The notes below the pieces were generated by a model. That model was not told the origin of the DNA, did not search any database, and saw only the letters and a program-made list of their open reading frames with translations. From Limiplasma sp958448555 (lineage in GTDB: Bacteria; Bacillota; Clostridia; Christensenellales; Aristaeellaceae), in assembly GCA_958448555.1 (NCBI GenBank), contig CAUDEL010000022.1, positions 1-43,383 on the forward strand: DNA of 43,383 nucleotides, written 5' to 3'. Position numbers and translations under genes: made by a program. Shown here piece after piece: positions 1 to 7,938 of this stretch. Positions within the stretch are counted from its first letter, which is position 1, and every line of letters starts with the position of its first letter.

Positions 1-1259
1 ACAGCGCAAACGGCGGCATGGACAACGATTTTACCCCTCTGCGAAATCTGTTCAACGAATGGCTGGTGAGAGATACGAGCAAGAAAATCAAGGCAGTAAA
101 ACGAGCAAAAGGCATGAGCGGCAAGCCCGTTACCAGCAAGCCGGTCTATGGCTACCTCATGGACGAGGACGAGAACTATATCGTTGACGAGGAAACCGCG
201 CCGGTTGTCCAGCAGATATACCAGCTTTGCCTTGCCGGGAATGGCCCGACCAAGATTGCCCGTATGCTTACGGAGCAGCAAATCCCCACGCCGGGGACGC
301 TGGAATACCGCAGGACAGGCAGCACACGCCGCTACCACCCCGGCTATGAGTGTAAATGGGCGACAAACACCGTCGTTCATATCCTCGAAAACCGGGAGTA
401 CACCGGCTGTCTGGTAAACTTCAAGACGGAAAAGCCCTCTTACAAGGTCAAGCACAGTGTAGAGAACCCCGTGGAGAAGCAGGCCATTTTCCCGAACCAC
501 CATGAGCCGATTATCGACACGGAAACATGGGAGCGTGTGCAGGAGTTACGCAAGCAGCGCAAACGCCCGAACCGCTATGACGAAGTGGGGCTGTTCTCCG
601 GTATGCTGTTCTGCGCCGACTGCGGCCATGTGATGTACCAGCAGCGGTATCAGAACAAGAACCGCAAGCAGGACTGTTACATCTGCGGCAGCTACAAGAA
701 GCGCACCCGCGACTGTACGGCGCACTTTATCCGCACCGACCTGTTGACCGCCGGTGTCCTCTCCAATCTCCGGCAAGTGACGGAATATGCCGCCAAGCAT
801 GAGAGCCGCTTTGTGAAGCTGCTTATCCAGCAGAACGAGATCGGCGGCAAGAGAAAGACCGCCGCAGCCACCAAGCAGCTTGAACAGGCGCAGGAGCGCA
901 TTGCCGAAGTGAGCCGCATTATCAAGCGGCTGTATGAGGACAATGTGAACGGCAAAATCAGCGACGAGCGTTTCATGGAACTGTCGGCAGACTATGAGCA
1001 GGAGCAGCGGGAACTGAAAGACCGCGCCGCCGCTTTGCAGGCCGAACTGGACAAGTCGCAGGCCGCCACCGTCAACGCGGAAAAGTTTATGGGTATCGTC
1101 CGAAAGCACCTTGCCTTTGAGGAATTGACCCCCACCCTCTTGCGGGAAATGATTGAGAAAATCGTCGTGCATGAGTGCAGCTATGACGAGAACGGCACCC
1201 GCAGGCAGGACATTGAGATTTATTACAGCTTTGTCGGCAAGATTGACTTGCCAGAATAA
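1..1259 (+). CDS. Large serine recombinase, 3' part (N-terminal catalytic domain outside window)
   Basis: This is a site-specific recombinase that excises and integrates a mobile element by serine chemistry. The reading frame is open from base 3 (S-A-N-G-G before the Met at 18), so the gene starts upstream and the resolvase-type catalytic domain is missing here. What is visible is the recombinase domain (motifs such as RDTSKKIKAVKRAKG and KPVYGY), a zinc ribbon from about base 600 with paired cysteines (CADCG, then CYICG and a further Cys), a long coiled coil (about 840-1080) and a C-terminal domain ending in a basic/aromatic tail. This matches the TnpX/TndX-like family. It is followed by the interrupted maff2 gene, so it belongs to a nested element rather than to the ICE backbone. 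The family is very secure; substrate site is unknown. Confidence 0.93.
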   Translation, partial: SANGGMDNDFTPLRNLFNEWLVRDTSKKIKAVKRAKGMSGKPVTSKPVYGYLMDEDENYIVDEETAPVVQQIYQLCLAGNGPTKIARMLTEQQIPTPGTLEYRRTGSTRRYHPGYECKWATNTVVHILENREYTGCLVNFKTEKPSYKVKHSVENPVEKQAIFPNHHEPIIDTETWERVQELRKQRKRPNRYDEVGLFSGMLFCADCGHVMYQQRYQNKNRKQDCYICGSYKKRTRDCTAHFIRTDLLTAGVLSNLRQVTEYAAKHESRFVKLLIQQNEIGGKRKTAAATKQLEQAQERIAEVSRIIKRLYEDNVNGKISDERFMELSADYEQEQRELKDRAAALQAELDKSQAATVNAEKFMGIVRKHLAFEELTPTLLREMIEKIVVHECSYDENGTRRQDIEIYYSFVGKIDLPE

Positions 1260-1267
1260 CCGCCCGA

Positions 1268-1315
1268 CCTATCCGACACAGCCCTAAGTGCCGGATAGGA
1301 ACGGCAAAATTTTTT
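1268..1315 (+). terminator. Possible terminator after the recombinase gene
   Basis: An 8-bp perfect stem (CCTATCCG at 1268-1275 with CGGATAGG at 1292-1299) has a 16-nt loop and is followed ten bases later by a run of six T (1310-1315). The distance between stem and T-run makes it a weak terminator; it could also be an end structure of the mobile element. Confidence 0.4.
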
Positions 1316-1345
1316 ACACTTCTATTACTTCTTTATCGCACATAA

Positions 1346-1441
1346 GCAAAGTCGCAGGGCATCAAGCAGCTCATGGCGGGCGGTGGAATGGCGCTCATCG
1401 GCACCATGCTGATTCCGCTGCTCAAGGACCTGTTCGGCTGA
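1346..1441 (+). pseudogene. Maff2-family (VirB2-like) membrane protein, 3' remnant
   Basis: Reading GCA at 1346 onward gives AKSQGIKQLMAGGGMALIG followed by a hydrophobic end and the stop at 1439-1441. This is the C-terminal half of the small Maff2-family membrane protein that normally lies just before the VirB6-like gene in this ICE type and is thought to be the VirB2-like component. A stop codon (TAA, 1343-1345) immediately precedes the remnant in the same frame and there is no start codon or ribosome binding site, so the gene is truncated by the insertion to its left. The missing 5' half should lie beyond the other end of that insertion, outside the window. Confidence 0.8.
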
Positions 1442-1458
1442 TCCAAAGACCATCCCGG

Positions 1459-1485
1459 CGGCCTCCCGTATAACGCGGGAGGCCG
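1459..1485 (+). promoter_or_regulatory. Intercistronic hairpin between maff2 remnant and virB6-like gene
   Basis: A perfect 10-bp stem (1459-1468 with 1476-1485) and 7-nt loop lie directly before the ribosome binding site of the next gene. No T-run follows, so it is more likely an RNA stability or processing element than a terminator. Confidence 0.5.
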
Positions 1486-1503
1486 TCAGAAAGGAGGAAA
1501 CGG

Positions 1504-2373
1504 TTGGACTTTATCTGGAACAGGATCACGGACTGGCTCAAGGAGATTCTGGTAGGCGGCATCATGGGAAACCTTCAGGGGCTGTTCGATCAGGTGAACA
1601 CCCAGGTGGCTGGAATCGCCGGACAGGTCGGCACGACGCCGCAGGCATGGAACGGCGGCGTGTACAGCATGATCCGCAGCCTGTCCGATCAGGTGATTCT
1701 GCCCATCGCGGGCGTGATCCTCGCCATCGTGATGACGATGGAGCTTTTGCAGCTGGTGATGGAAAAGAACAACATGCATGACTTCGAAACCTGGGTGTTC
1801 TTCAAATGGATGTTCAAAACGTTCTGCGCCGTCATGATCGTGACCAACACCTGGGATATCGTCATGGGCGTGTTTGATCTGGCGCAGGGCGTGGTCAACG
1901 CGGCGGCGGGTGTGATCTCGTCGGACACGTCGCTGGAGCTGGGCGAAGTCGTTGCAAATCTGGAGGCGCGGCTGATGGAAATGGAGATCGGGCCGCTGCT
2001 GGGGCTTTGGTTCCAGAGCCTGTTTGTAGGGGTCACGATGAACGCGCTGACCATCTGCATCTTTGTGGTAATCTACGGCCGCATGGTGGAGATCTACACC
2101 GTCACGTCCCTTGCGCCGCTGCCCATGGCTACCATGATGAACCGGGAATGGGGGCAGATGGGACAGAATTACCTGCGGTCACTGTTTGCGCTGGGCTTTC
2201 AGGCGTTCCTGATCATCGTGTGTGTGGCGATCTACGCGGTGCTGGTGCGTTCCATCGCCACGGACGGGGATGTGGCATCCGCCATCTGGACCTGTATTGG
2301 CTACACGGTGCTCCTGTGCTTCACGCTGTTCAAGTCCGGCAGCGTCGCCAAGGGAATCTTCGGAGCGCATTAG
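1504..2373 (+). CDS. VirB6/TrbL-like conjugal transfer membrane protein
   Basis: This 289-residue polytopic membrane protein is the likely VirB6-type inner-membrane channel component of the ICE type IV secretion system. It has an amphipathic N-terminus, then several hydrophobic segments (around residues 58-82, 98-115, 155-190, 215-250 and 255-280 by eye). The TTG start at 1504 is chosen because the AAAGGAGG ribosome binding site (1490-1497) is correctly spaced. Position right after the Maff2-type gene and before PrgI-VirB4 is the standard order for C. difficile CTn-like elements (CD1107-type). In this window a toxin-antitoxin cassette separates it from VirB4. Its promoter probably lay upstream, so insertion of the nested element may have cut it off from its normal transcription. 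Confidence 0.85.
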   Translation: MDFIWNRITDWLKEILVGGIMGNLQGLFDQVNTQVAGIAGQVGTTPQAWNGGVYSMIRSLSDQVILPIAGVILAIVMTMELLQLVMEKNNMHDFETWVFFKWMFKTFCAVMIVTNTWDIVMGVFDLAQGVVNAAAGVISSDTSLELGEVVANLEARLMEMEIGPLLGLWFQSLFVGVTMNALTICIFVVIYGRMVEIYTVTSLAPLPMATMMNREWGQMGQNYLRSLFALGFQAFLIIVCVAIYAVLVRSIATDGDVASAIWTCIGYTVLLCFTLFKSGSVAKGIFGAH

Positions 2374-2394
2374 CCCGTTGCTGCAAATTAGCAG

Positions 2395-2423
2395 TTGAAT
2401 TTTACAACGATGTGCATTATACT
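2395..2423 (+). promoter_or_regulatory. Promoter of the toxin-antitoxin pair
   Basis: TTGAAT (2395-2400) and TATACT (2418-2423) are separated by exactly 17 bp and lie 25 bp before the antitoxin start, with a GAGAGGAGG ribosome binding site between. This gives the cassette its own transcription inside the transfer operon. Confidence 0.7.
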
Positions 2424-2447
2424 TCATAGAGAGAGGAGGTTATCCTT

Positions 2448-2702
2448 ATGCCAAATATCAAACCGATTTCCGAGCTGCGTAATTACGGCGAACTGCTTCG
2501 TGAGGTAACTGTGGGTTCGCCTGTGTTTCTTACCAAAAACGGACATGGCCGGTATGCTGTTATGGACATGCACGATTATGAGAAAATGCAGACGACCCTT
2601 GAATTGATGAATGAAATAGCCAAGGGACGCAGGTCTGGTGAAGAACAGGGCTGGATTGATGCTGATGAAGTAGAATCAAGGCTGGGGATTCCTCATGCAT
2701 AA
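2448..2702 (+). CDS. Phd/YefM-family antitoxin
   Basis: This 84-residue protein is a type II antitoxin that should bind its own promoter and neutralise the toxin encoded next. The N-terminal half (ISELRNYGELL, then PVFLTKNGHGRYAVMDMHDYE) is the classical Phd/YefM DNA-binding and dimerisation fold; the acidic C-terminal tail (from about residue 60) would wrap the toxin. A strong GAGAGGAGG site precedes the ATG. The gene overlaps the toxin start by 8 bases, as is usual for co-translated pairs. In the phd/yefM families the antitoxin is also the autorepressor; no operator was identified with certainty here. Confidence 0.92.
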   Translation: MPNIKPISELRNYGELLREVTVGSPVFLTKNGHGRYAVMDMHDYEKMQTTLELMNEIAKGRRSGEEQGWIDADEVESRLGIPHA

Positions 2703-3015
2703 GCTGCGTTATGCTCCTGAAGCGGCAAACGATCTTGAGGAAATCAGGGATTATATAGCACAGGAATTGATGAATCCCGACGCTGCTGCGCATACTCTGG
2801 AAGAAATCGCAAAGCGGCTGCGCCTGCTTTGCCAGCAACCCCTGCTGGGGAAACGTCTGACATATGGTACAGGAATTGAGACGGATGAACGATTCTTAGT
2901 CTGTGGTCGTTATCTTGCTTTCTATCACGTTTTTCAAGACGCGGTACTGGTAGATCGAATTCTTTACAACAAGCGGAATTATCAAGCCCTTTTGTTAGAG
3001 ACAAAGACACATTGA
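2695..3015 (+). CDS. RelE/ParE-family toxin
   Basis: This 106-residue protein is the toxin partner of the Phd/YefM-type antitoxin. The N-terminus (LRYAPEAANDLEEIRDYIA) and the C-terminal strand with R and Y residues (VLVDRILYNKRNYQALL) are typical of the RelE/ParE superfamily. These act either as ribosome-dependent mRNA endonucleases (RelE) or gyrase poisons (ParE); the sequence does not decide between them, though the helix-rich start and RILYxxRN ending look closest to ParE/YoeB-like members of the plasmid stabilisation group. It starts inside the antitoxin gene and is followed by a strong terminator. Its likely role is addiction: cells losing the ICE would be harmed. Confidence 0.9.
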   Translation: MHKLRYAPEAANDLEEIRDYIAQELMNPDAAAHTLEEIAKRLRLLCQQPLLGKRLTYGTGIETDERFLVCGRYLAFYHVFQDAVLVDRILYNKRNYQALLLETKTH

Positions 3016-3031
3016 TGGTTTCAAGCTTTCC

Positions 3032-3056
3032 AGCGCCTTTCACGAGGCGCTTTTTT
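3032..3056 (+). terminator. Rho-independent terminator after the toxin-antitoxin pair
   Basis: A 7-bp stem (AGCGCCT 3032-3038, AGGCGCT 3045-3051) with a 6-nt loop runs into six T. It lies only 33 bases before the VirB4 start, so it also stands in the path of transcription of the transfer operon. Confidence 0.85.
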
Positions 3057-3088
3057 CTACCCCAGGACCCAATCAAAGGAGGGATTCA

Positions 3089-5827
3089 TTGGCCTACGTT
3101 TCCGTTCCCAAAGACCTGACAAGAGTCAAGAGCAAGGTGATCTTCAACCTCACCAGGCGGCAGATCGTCTGCTTCGGTGGCGGCGCGCTGATCGGCGTGC
3201 CGCTTTTCTTTTGGCTCCGGCCGGGGCTGGGCGCAAGCCCCGCGGCCATCTGCATGATGCTCGCAATGCTCCCGTTTTTTCTGCTGGGCCTGTACGAAAA
3301 CAACGGCAGGCCGCTGGAAAAGGTCCTGCGCGACGTGGCGGACACGCTCGTTCGCCGCCCGAAAGCCCGGCCTTACCGGACCAATAACGTCTACGGCGCG
3401 CTGATGCGGCAGGAAGCCATCGACAAGGAGGTGCGAAAGCCCGGCGCTCGCAAGCTCACCCGCGAGGAAAAGGAGCATATCAAAGCCGTCATCCGGAAAA
3501 ACCGCCCCAACGGCCGGCAGCCGGGCAGCGCGCAAGAAACCATCCCGTATGACCGCATCTGGCCGGACGGCATCTGTCTGGCGCGTGGATGGTACACAAA
3601 GACGCTTCAGTTTCAGGACATCAACTACCAGCTTTCGCACAATGACGCCAAAAGCGCCATCTTCGAGGGCTGGTGTGATTTCCTCAACTACTTCGACAGC
3701 TCCATCCATCTCCAGTTTTCCTTTCTGAACAGGAACGCCGACGCGGACCGCTTTGAAAACTGCATCCATATCCCTGTTCGCAGGGATGGGGCGGAAAGGA
3801 TCAGGAGCGAATACGCGCAGATTCTCAGCAATCAGCTTGCCAGAGGCAGCAACGGCATCGAAAGGGTCAAGTACCTGACCTTCGGCATCCAGGCGGACAG
3901 TCTCAAGACGGCCAGAGCGCGCCTTGACCGAATCGAGCTGGACGTTCTGGCCAACTTCAAGCGCATGGGCGTCGCCGCGTCTCTGCTTGATGGCAGGGAG
4001 CGGCTGCATCTTCTGCACCGCATCTTCCACACCGATACGCAGGAGCCGTTCCGCTTCGAATGGGAGTGGCTTGCGCCCTCCGGGCTGTCCACCAGGGATT
4101 TCGTGGCTCCATCGTCCTTCGCCTTTGGCGAGAGCCGGCGCTTTCGCATGGGCGGCACGCTGGGCGCGGTAAGCGTTCTTCAAATTCTCGCGCCGGAGCT
4201 CAACGACCGCATGCTGGCCGATTTTCTGGACATCGACGCAAGCCTCATCGTCACCATGCACATCCAGTCCATCGACCAGAACGCGGCTATCAAGCAGATC
4301 AAGCGCAAGATCACCGATCTGGACAAGACCAAGATGGAGGAGCAGAAGCGGGCGGTACGCGCCGGGTACGACATGGACATCCTGCCCAGCGACCTGGCCA
4401 CCTACGGCGCGGAGGCCAAAAAGCTGCTGGAGGATCTGCAAAGCCGAAACGAGCGCATGTTTCTGGTCACGTTTCTGGTGCTCAACACCGGCGCGAACCG
4501 GCAGGCGCTTGAAAACATGGTCTTTCAGGCGCAGGGCGTGGCGCAGAAATACAACTGCCAGCTCACCCGCCTGGACTTTCAGCAGGAGAAGGCGCTGGCG
4601 GCCTCGCTGCCGCTGGGCGTAAACGAGCTGGAAATTCAGCGCGCGCTGACCACCAGCTCCACGGCTATCTTCGTGCCCTTCACCACGCAGGAATTGTTCC
4701 AGACCACGGGCGAGCCGATGTATTACGGCCTCAACGCCCTGTCCAACAACATGATCATGGCCGACCGCAAGCAGCTCAAGAACCCCAACGGGCTGATTCT
4801 GGGTACGCCGGGCAGCGGCAAATCGTTCAGCGCCAAGCGTGAGATCACCAACTGCTACCTGCTGACAGACGACGACATCCTCATCTGCGACCCGGAGGCT
4901 GAATACGCGCCGCTGGTGGAGGCGCTGCATGGACAAGTCATCCGAATTTCGCCCTCCAGTCCCCACCGCATCAATCCCATGGACATCAACCTCAACTATT
5001 CCGAAGACGCCAACCCGATCTCGCTCAAATCGGATTTCATTCTCGGCCTGTGCGAGCTGATCGTGGGCGGACGAAACGGCCTGATGCCCATCGAAAAGAC
5101 CGTGATCGACCGCGCCGTGCGCATGGTGTACCGCCGGTATCTGGCAGACCCGCGGCCCGAAAACATGCCCGTGCTGGGCGATCTGTACAACGCCCTCCGC
5201 AGCCAGCGGGAAGCCGAGGCGCAAAACATCGCCACGGCGCTGGAAATCTACGTGTCCGGCTCCCTCAGCGTCTTTAACGGCCAGACCAACGTGGACATCA
5301 CCAACCGCCTTGTCTGCTATGACATCAAGGCGCTGGGCAAGCAGCTCAAGCAACTGGGCATGCATATCGTCCAGGATCAGATCTGGGGCCGCGTAACGGC
5401 CAACCGCTCCGCGGGCAAGGCCACCTGGTGTTATCTGGACGAGTTCCACCTCCTGCTCAAGGAGGAACAGACCGCGGCGTACAGCGTCGAGATTTGGAAG
5501 CGTTTCAGGAAATGGGGCGGTGTGCCAACAGGGATCACCCAGAACGTCAAGGACCTGCTTTCCTCCCGCGAGGTGGAGAACATCTTTGAGAACTCCGACT
5601 TTATCTACATGCTCAATCAGGCCGCCGGGGACCGGGAAATCCTCGCATCCAGGCTCGGCATTTCGCCGCATCAGCTCTCCTATGTCACCCATTCGGGGGA
5701 AGGCGAGGGACTGCTGTTCTACGGCAACGTGATTCTGCCCTTTGTGGATCATTTCCCCAGGGACACCGAGCTCTACCGCCTGCTCACCACCAAACCAGAC
5801 GAGGTACGAAGGGAGGCGAAGGCATGA
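3089..5827 (+). CDS. PrgI-VirB4 fusion: conjugal transfer ATPase with N-terminal PrgI-like membrane domain
   Basis: This 912-residue protein is the energising ATPase of the mating channel. Residues 1-about 110 form a PrgI-like domain with two hydrophobic segments (about 28-44 and 50-70). From about residue 145 (SAQETIPYDRIW onward) it is a CD1110-type VirB4. Walker A is GTPGSGKS at 572-579 and Walker B is the YLDEFH at 782-787. In most related elements PrgI (about 120-130 residues) and VirB4 (about 790) are separate adjacent genes; here there is no stop between them, the linker (residues 110-145) is basic and continuous. The TTG start has an AAAGGAGGG site. The last bases overlap the next gene (ATGA). 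No promoter fits in the 32 bases after the preceding terminator. Confidence 0.92.
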   Translation: MAYVSVPKDLTRVKSKVIFNLTRRQIVCFGGGALIGVPLFFWLRPGLGASPAAICMMLAMLPFFLLGLYENNGRPLEKVLRDVADTLVRRPKARPYRTNNVYGALMRQEAIDKEVRKPGARKLTREEKEHIKAVIRKNRPNGRQPGSAQETIPYDRIWPDGICLARGWYTKTLQFQDINYQLSHNDAKSAIFEGWCDFLNYFDSSIHLQFSFLNRNADADRFENCIHIPVRRDGAERIRSEYAQILSNQLARGSNGIERVKYLTFGIQADSLKTARARLDRIELDVLANFKRMGVAASLLDGRERLHLLHRIFHTDTQEPFRFEWEWLAPSGLSTRDFVAPSSFAFGESRRFRMGGTLGAVSVLQILAPELNDRMLADFLDIDASLIVTMHIQSIDQNAAIKQIKRKITDLDKTKMEEQKRAVRAGYDMDILPSDLATYGAEAKKLLEDLQSRNERMFLVTFLVLNTGANRQALENMVFQAQGVAQKYNCQLTRLDFQQEKALAASLPLGVNELEIQRALTTSSTAIFVPFTTQELFQTTGEPMYYGLNALSNNMIMADRKQLKNPNGLILGTPGSGKSFSAKREITNCYLLTDDDILICDPEAEYAPLVEALHGQVIRISPSSPHRINPMDINLNYSEDANPISLKSDFILGLCELIVGGRNGLMPIEKTVIDRAVRMVYRRYLADPRPENMPVLGDLYNALRSQREAEAQNIATALEIYVSGSLSVFNGQTNVDITNRLVCYDIKALGKQLKQLGMHIVQDQIWGRVTANRSAGKATWCYLDEFHLLLKEEQTAAYSVEIWKRFRKWGGVPTGITQNVKDLLSSREVENIFENSDFIYMLNQAAGDREILASRLGISPHQLSYVTHSGEGEGLLFYGNVILPFVDHFPRDTELYRLLTTKPDEVRREAKA

Positions 5828-6012
5828 ACGCAGCGGCATGGCTGGCGGTTCTCCTGGGATGGGGCCTTTTGAGCTGGTTGTTTCTGGGCGTGGCGCGTCT
5901 GGCGGCGCAGGCCGACCGGGAGACGGAAAGGGCGTTTCAGACCATGATCCGGCAGCAGCGCGGAAAGGAGGACGCGGATGGAGGACAGCCGCCTGAAGTT
6001 TGCGGAGGATGA
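5824..6012 (+). CDS. Small membrane protein of the transfer operon
   Basis: This 62-residue protein has one strong N-terminal membrane segment (AAWLAVLLGWGLLSWLFLGV, with a short cytoplasmic start) and a charged tail. It begins in an ATGA overlap with virB4 and ends 35 bases inside the next gene, so it is translationally coupled to both. I do not recognise the family by name. Position between VirB4 and the NlpC/P60 protein suggests a minor secretion-channel component or ATPase partner. It could be an entry peptide with little function of its own, but the overlap structure and membrane segment favour a real gene. Confidence 0.65.
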   Translation: MNAAAWLAVLLGWGLLSWLFLGVARLAAQADRETERAFQTMIRQQRGKEDADGGQPPEVCGG

Positions 6013-7621
6013 ACAGCCGCTCGCAGGGCAGGAACCCCCCGCGCGCCGGATGGAGGCCGCCGCGCCAAAGCCCGGCGCGGGCCGTCCCACTAAGCGCAGG
6101 CGCATGGAGATCGCGCGGGCCGCCGGGGCCCGCCTGCAAACGGAGAAGCCGCGCCAGACTTCCTCCCGGCTCATCCATGAGGCGCTGCCTCAGGCCGGAG
6201 AGGAAGTCCACCGGCAGATTCGCCGCGTGGAGGATGACAACACCGGCGTACAGGCGGCGCATGAGACGGAGCAGGGCGCGGAAAGCGGCATGGGGCTGGT
6301 TGTCCGAAGCACCCGGAGGGCAAGGCTGAACGCATCCCGCCATACGGAGCAGACGGCGCAAGCCATCCGCCCGCAGGCTCCGTCCTCCAGCAACCCGCTT
6401 TCCCGCTGGCGGCAGAAGCGGGCCATCCGCCGGACGTACATGACGGGACAGGCGGCGGGCGAAACGGCGCAGAGCGCGGCGCAGGCCGGAGGAACAGTCG
6501 CCCGCGCGAAGCGAGGAGTGAAAGCCCTGGTCGCGCGCAGCCGGAAAACGTATCTTCTGGCGGGTGCGCTGGTGGCTCTTCTCGCCTTTGTGATGAACGG
6601 CCTGTCCTCCTGCGCACCGCTGGTGCAAAGCGCGATGCAGTCCCTCGTGATCGCCGCCTACCCCGCCGGGGACGAGGACCTGCTGGCGGCGGAGCGGTAC
6701 TACGCGAATTTGGAGAAGGAACTGCAAAATGAGCTGAACCATTACGCCTCCTATCATCCCGGCTTTGATGAATACCGCATCGAAGCGGACGATATCTGGC
6801 ACGACCCCCATGCGCTCATGGCGCTGATCTCCGCGCACGCGAACGGGGAATGGACCGTCGATGACGCCTATGGCTACATGGACCGGCTGTTTGAAAAGCA
6901 GTACATCCTGACCGAAGATATTGAGGAGGAAACCCGCTACCGCCGGGAATGGGTCACGCGCTACCGCAGGGAGGAGGACGCGGAGACAGGGGAAGTAACC
7001 TGGGTCCCCTATCAGGTGGAGGAGGACGTGCCGTACACCTACCGTATTTGCACCGTCACGCTGGACAACTTCAACCTCTCCCACCTGCCCTTCTACGTAC
7101 TGTCCCGCGAGGGGGTGGGGCGCTATGCCATGTACATCTCCGTGCTGGGCATGCGCGAGGACCTGTTCCGGGGCAACCCCTACGCTTCCACGCTGCGCGA
7201 GCCGGGCGAATACGACATCCCGGCGGACGTTATGGAGGATGAAACCTTCCGCCGGCTGATGGAGGAGGCGGAAAAGTACATCGGCTATCCCTATGTATGG
7301 GGCGGCGACAGCCCGGAAACCAGCTTTGACTGCTCCGGGTTCATCAGCTACGTCTTTGCGGCCAGCGGCGTCAGGGACGTGGGCCGGCTGGGCGCGACCA
7401 GCCTGTACGGGCGCTGCACGCCCGTCTCGTCCCAGGAAGCGCGGCCCGGCGACCTGATCTTCTTTGAAGGGACCATTTCCGGGGAGGAGGGCATCACCCA
7501 TGTGGGGCTGTATGTGGGTGGGAATCACATGCTGCACTGCGGCTCGCCCATCGGGTATGCGGACCTCACGGATTCCTACTGGCAAAATCACTTCTATGGC
7601 TACGGCAGACTGTACGAGTAA
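5978..7621 (+). CDS. NlpC/P60 cell-wall hydrolase of the conjugation machinery (CD1108-like)
   Basis: This 547-residue protein probably opens the peptidoglycan for the mating channel (VirB1-like role). An Arg/Gln-rich cytoplasmic N-terminus of about 185 residues leads to one membrane segment (about 189-210), a linker and stalk region, then a C-terminal NlpC/P60 domain from about residue 425 (KYIGYPYVWGG). The catalytic Cys is C452 in FDCSGF and the partner His is H508 in THVGLY, with a third polar residue likely in the following MLHCG segment. NlpC/P60 enzymes cleave stem-peptide bonds such as D-Glu-DAP. It starts within the preceding small membrane protein gene and is followed after 14 bases by DUF4315, the usual order in this ICE family. 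Confidence 0.9.
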   Translation: MEDSRLKFAEDEQPLAGQEPPARRMEAAAPKPGAGRPTKRRRMEIARAAGARLQTEKPRQTSSRLIHEALPQAGEEVHRQIRRVEDDNTGVQAAHETEQGAESGMGLVVRSTRRARLNASRHTEQTAQAIRPQAPSSSNPLSRWRQKRAIRRTYMTGQAAGETAQSAAQAGGTVARAKRGVKALVARSRKTYLLAGALVALLAFVMNGLSSCAPLVQSAMQSLVIAAYPAGDEDLLAAERYYANLEKELQNELNHYASYHPGFDEYRIEADDIWHDPHALMALISAHANGEWTVDDAYGYMDRLFEKQYILTEDIEEETRYRREWVTRYRREEDAETGEVTWVPYQVEEDVPYTYRICTVTLDNFNLSHLPFYVLSREGVGRYAMYISVLGMREDLFRGNPYASTLREPGEYDIPADVMEDETFRRLMEEAEKYIGYPYVWGGDSPETSFDCSGFISYVFAASGVRDVGRLGATSLYGRCTPVSSQEARPGDLIFFEGTISGEEGITHVGLYVGGNHMLHCGSPIGYADLTDSYWQNHFYGYGRLYE

Positions 7622-7635
7622 AGAAAGGAGAAAAC

Positions 7636-7938
7636 ATGGAGAAAAGCAAGCTGGAAAAATACCGCGAGGAACGCGCGCGGCATCTGGAGAAGATTGCGGA
7701 CCTGCAAAAGCGGGTACGGGCGCTGGACCAGCGCATCATGGAAAACGAAAGCATGGAGATTCGCGCCCTGATGCGCAGCGAGAACGTGACGCTGGAGGAG
7801 CTGACGGCGCTGGTGCGCAGGATGCAGCAGCAGCACCGTCAGCCGGTGGAAAATACCGCTCCGGCCCACGAAGAACCGCCGTACCAGCGGCCCGCCTACG
7901 CGGCTACCTTCCCGGACTGGAAGGGGGAAAACGAATGA
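7636..7938 (+). CDS. DUF4315-family coiled-coil protein
   Basis: This 100-residue protein has a highly charged coiled coil (residues 1-45: KLEKYREERARHLEKIADL and onward) and a Pro/Gln-rich tail. DUF4315 proteins are found almost only in ICEs, between the NlpC/P60 and DUF4366 genes, as here. No enzymatic motif is present; a structural or partner role in the transfer complex is plausible. The AGAAAGGAG site precedes the ATG and the stop overlaps the next start (ATGA at 7935-7938). Confidence 0.85.
   Translation: MEKSKLEKYREERARHLEKIADLQKRVRALDQRIMENESMEIRALMRSENVTLEELTALVRRMQQQHRQPVENTAPAHEEPPYQRPAYAATFPDWKGENE

Larger units (their letters stand above)
1..1345 (+). mobile_element. Right end of a nested mobile element inserted in maff2
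   Basis: The serine recombinase gene runs in from before the window, is followed by a short noncoding stretch, and then the sequence switches abruptly near position 1345 to the in-frame 3' part of a Maff2-type (VirB2-like) gene. Large serine recombinases usually sit at one end of their own element, so 1-1345 is read as the right end of an element that integrated into the ICE. The exact crossover dinucleotide cannot be fixed without the left end, which lies outside the window. Confidence 0.7.

Noticed and set aside
1..1259. The serine recombinase as the integrase of this ICE itself
   Set aside because: It sits next to an interrupted internal transfer gene rather than at an ICE end, so it most likely belongs to a nested element.
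3086..7591. A very long open frame on the minus strand (about 1500 codons)
   Set aside because: It is the antisense shadow of the GC-rich VirB4 and NlpC/P60 genes, crosses several of them, and has no recognisable motif or ribosome binding site.
7464..7934. Upstream extension of the DUF4366 frame
   Set aside because: It overlaps NlpC/P60 and DUF4315 in another frame. The signal peptide at 7935 and the ATGA overlap with DUF4315 fix the start.
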